Origin: Wuchereria bancrofti
Taxonomy: Eukaryota; Nematoda; Chromadorea; Rhabditida; Onchocercidae
NCBI GenBank assembly: GCA_005281725.1
Contig: SSBO01000010.1
Location: 862,461-926,460, forward strand
DNA length: 64,000 nt
Reading direction: 5' to 3'
Part shown: one piece after another, positions 63,191-64,000 of the stretch
Layout: each line of letters starts with the position of its first letter
Position numbering within the stretch: the first letter of the stretch is position 1
The notes under the pieces: model-generated
Told to the model about the DNA's origin: nothing
Databases searched by the model: none
Seen by the model: only the letters and a program-made list of their open reading frames with translations
Position numbers and translations under genes: made by a program

Positions 63191-64000
63191 AGTGATATTT
63201 CAATCAAAAACATCGAACTGAAAAGCTAATGTGTTCATATCAAAAGAGAGCATAAAACATACAAAAACAAAGTGGAAAAAACGGTTCACAAAAAACAAAA
63301 AGAAAATTTTAAGCGGAAAATGAATTACTGCTAATAGCGCTATTTGCACAGCTATTAAGCTCAATGACTCTAAATATAGTTTTTTAGCGAAATATCAATA
63401 AAATAGCTGGCAATTTCATCTGCAATATAGCTATTAATTCCTAATATTATTTTTAAATTAAAAAATCAATCGATTGAATTATTATAAATATTTTGCACAT
63501 GATGAAATTAATTGCCTCATATCACTACATAACTCATTAACAATGCATTTCATAATATCTCTTCCTGATTTTATCATTAAGTTAAGACTGCCAGAGAAAC
63601 AACTTATCATTGAGCTTCATTGTTTGATGAAGAAACGAAATTATTTTCAGCTTTAAATTCTTAAATTCTATTTAATTTCGATTTTGAATAGCTGCGTAAT
63701 AAATTTCAATGTTATCAATCTTATCAATAGCAAAATAAATGATCAGTTGGTTCAAGCGAAATTGTGTTTACTATACCAGGAGTGCAGAGACATATGAGAG
63801 TAAATATCATTCATTAGAATGAGAAAAGAAAATAATTAATAATATTTCAATTCTACCTTCAAAATTTTACAAAATGTTAGGTTACAAATAAGCATTAATT
63901 AAAATTTTAACAAACAATGATTTTCCTGCAGAAAATTTTCAAACTTTTCAAACAAAATAGAAATGTTAGAAATGAAAATTTCTCTTCCTTTTCTCTTTTC

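Larger units (their letters stand above)
58920..64000. other. Upstream flank of NKCC, no gene recognised
   Basis: About 5 kb of AT-rich sequence. It holds an AATC run, an ATT run and a GA run. A less AT-rich patch at 61780-61860 contains two ATTCCGGC elements (after ACAT and AGAT) but no convincing exon. It should include the NKCC promoter. Reading frames here are short and low-complexity. Confidence 0.45.

Noticed and set aside
1..64000. tRNA, rRNA, spliced-leader or snRNA genes
   Set aside because: I looked for B-box-like GGTTCGAATCC strings and SL-type sequence and saw none; a covariance search would be decisive.

Overview
This window is strongly AT-rich and shows nematode nuclear gene structure. 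Every gene is broken into many exons with GT(A/T)A donors and TTTCAG-like acceptors. Two start codons sit 0 and 9 nt after an AG acceptor, as expected for spliced-leader trans-splicing. The best-recognised proteins are a DMSR-type peptide GPCR, a TTBK/CK1-group kinase, an MSP-domain protein and an NKCC transporter. The base composition and long introns suggest a spirurid or filarial worm, but I could not test this. There are no bacterial features, CRISPR arrays or recognisable tRNAs.

Layout, left to right. 96-3440 (-): the 5' five exons of a peptide GPCR of the myosuppressin-receptor-like class; TM6-7 lie beyond the left edge. 3822-4262: a CTA/CTG repeat tract upstream of that gene. 4263-13771: gene-poor sequence with GATA-type motifs and small palindromes. 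13772-14643 (-): three exons making an almost complete SH2 domain of Fer/Fes-like type, with one abnormal splice donor and no kinase domain found. 20140-22340 (+): a decayed non-LTR retrotransposon. 23447-25616 (+): a four-exon single-pass membrane protein of unknown family. 28280-31659 (+): a complete eight-exon TTBK-like kinase. 32935-33582 (+): a tentative small gene. 34534-36235 (+): a five-exon membrane-anchored protein of unknown family. 36421-36918: a 21-bp minisatellite. 37176-39114 (-): a five-exon MSP-domain/coiled-coil protein. 41705-58746 (-): a complete 28-exon Na-K-Cl cotransporter, read here as 1364 residues. 58747-64000: non-coding upstream sequence.

The exon models were built by reading splice sites and frames by hand. 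In the transporter, kinase, MSP and two membrane-protein models all junction phases agree. These genes do not form an operon or one pathway. The kinase and the MSP-domain protein both belong to families that are expanded and often sperm-expressed in nematodes. The transporter's N-terminus carries three RFxV docking motifs for SPAK/OSR1-type kinases. Two of these are created across splice junctions, so they survive exon skipping. This is the most interesting observation in the window.
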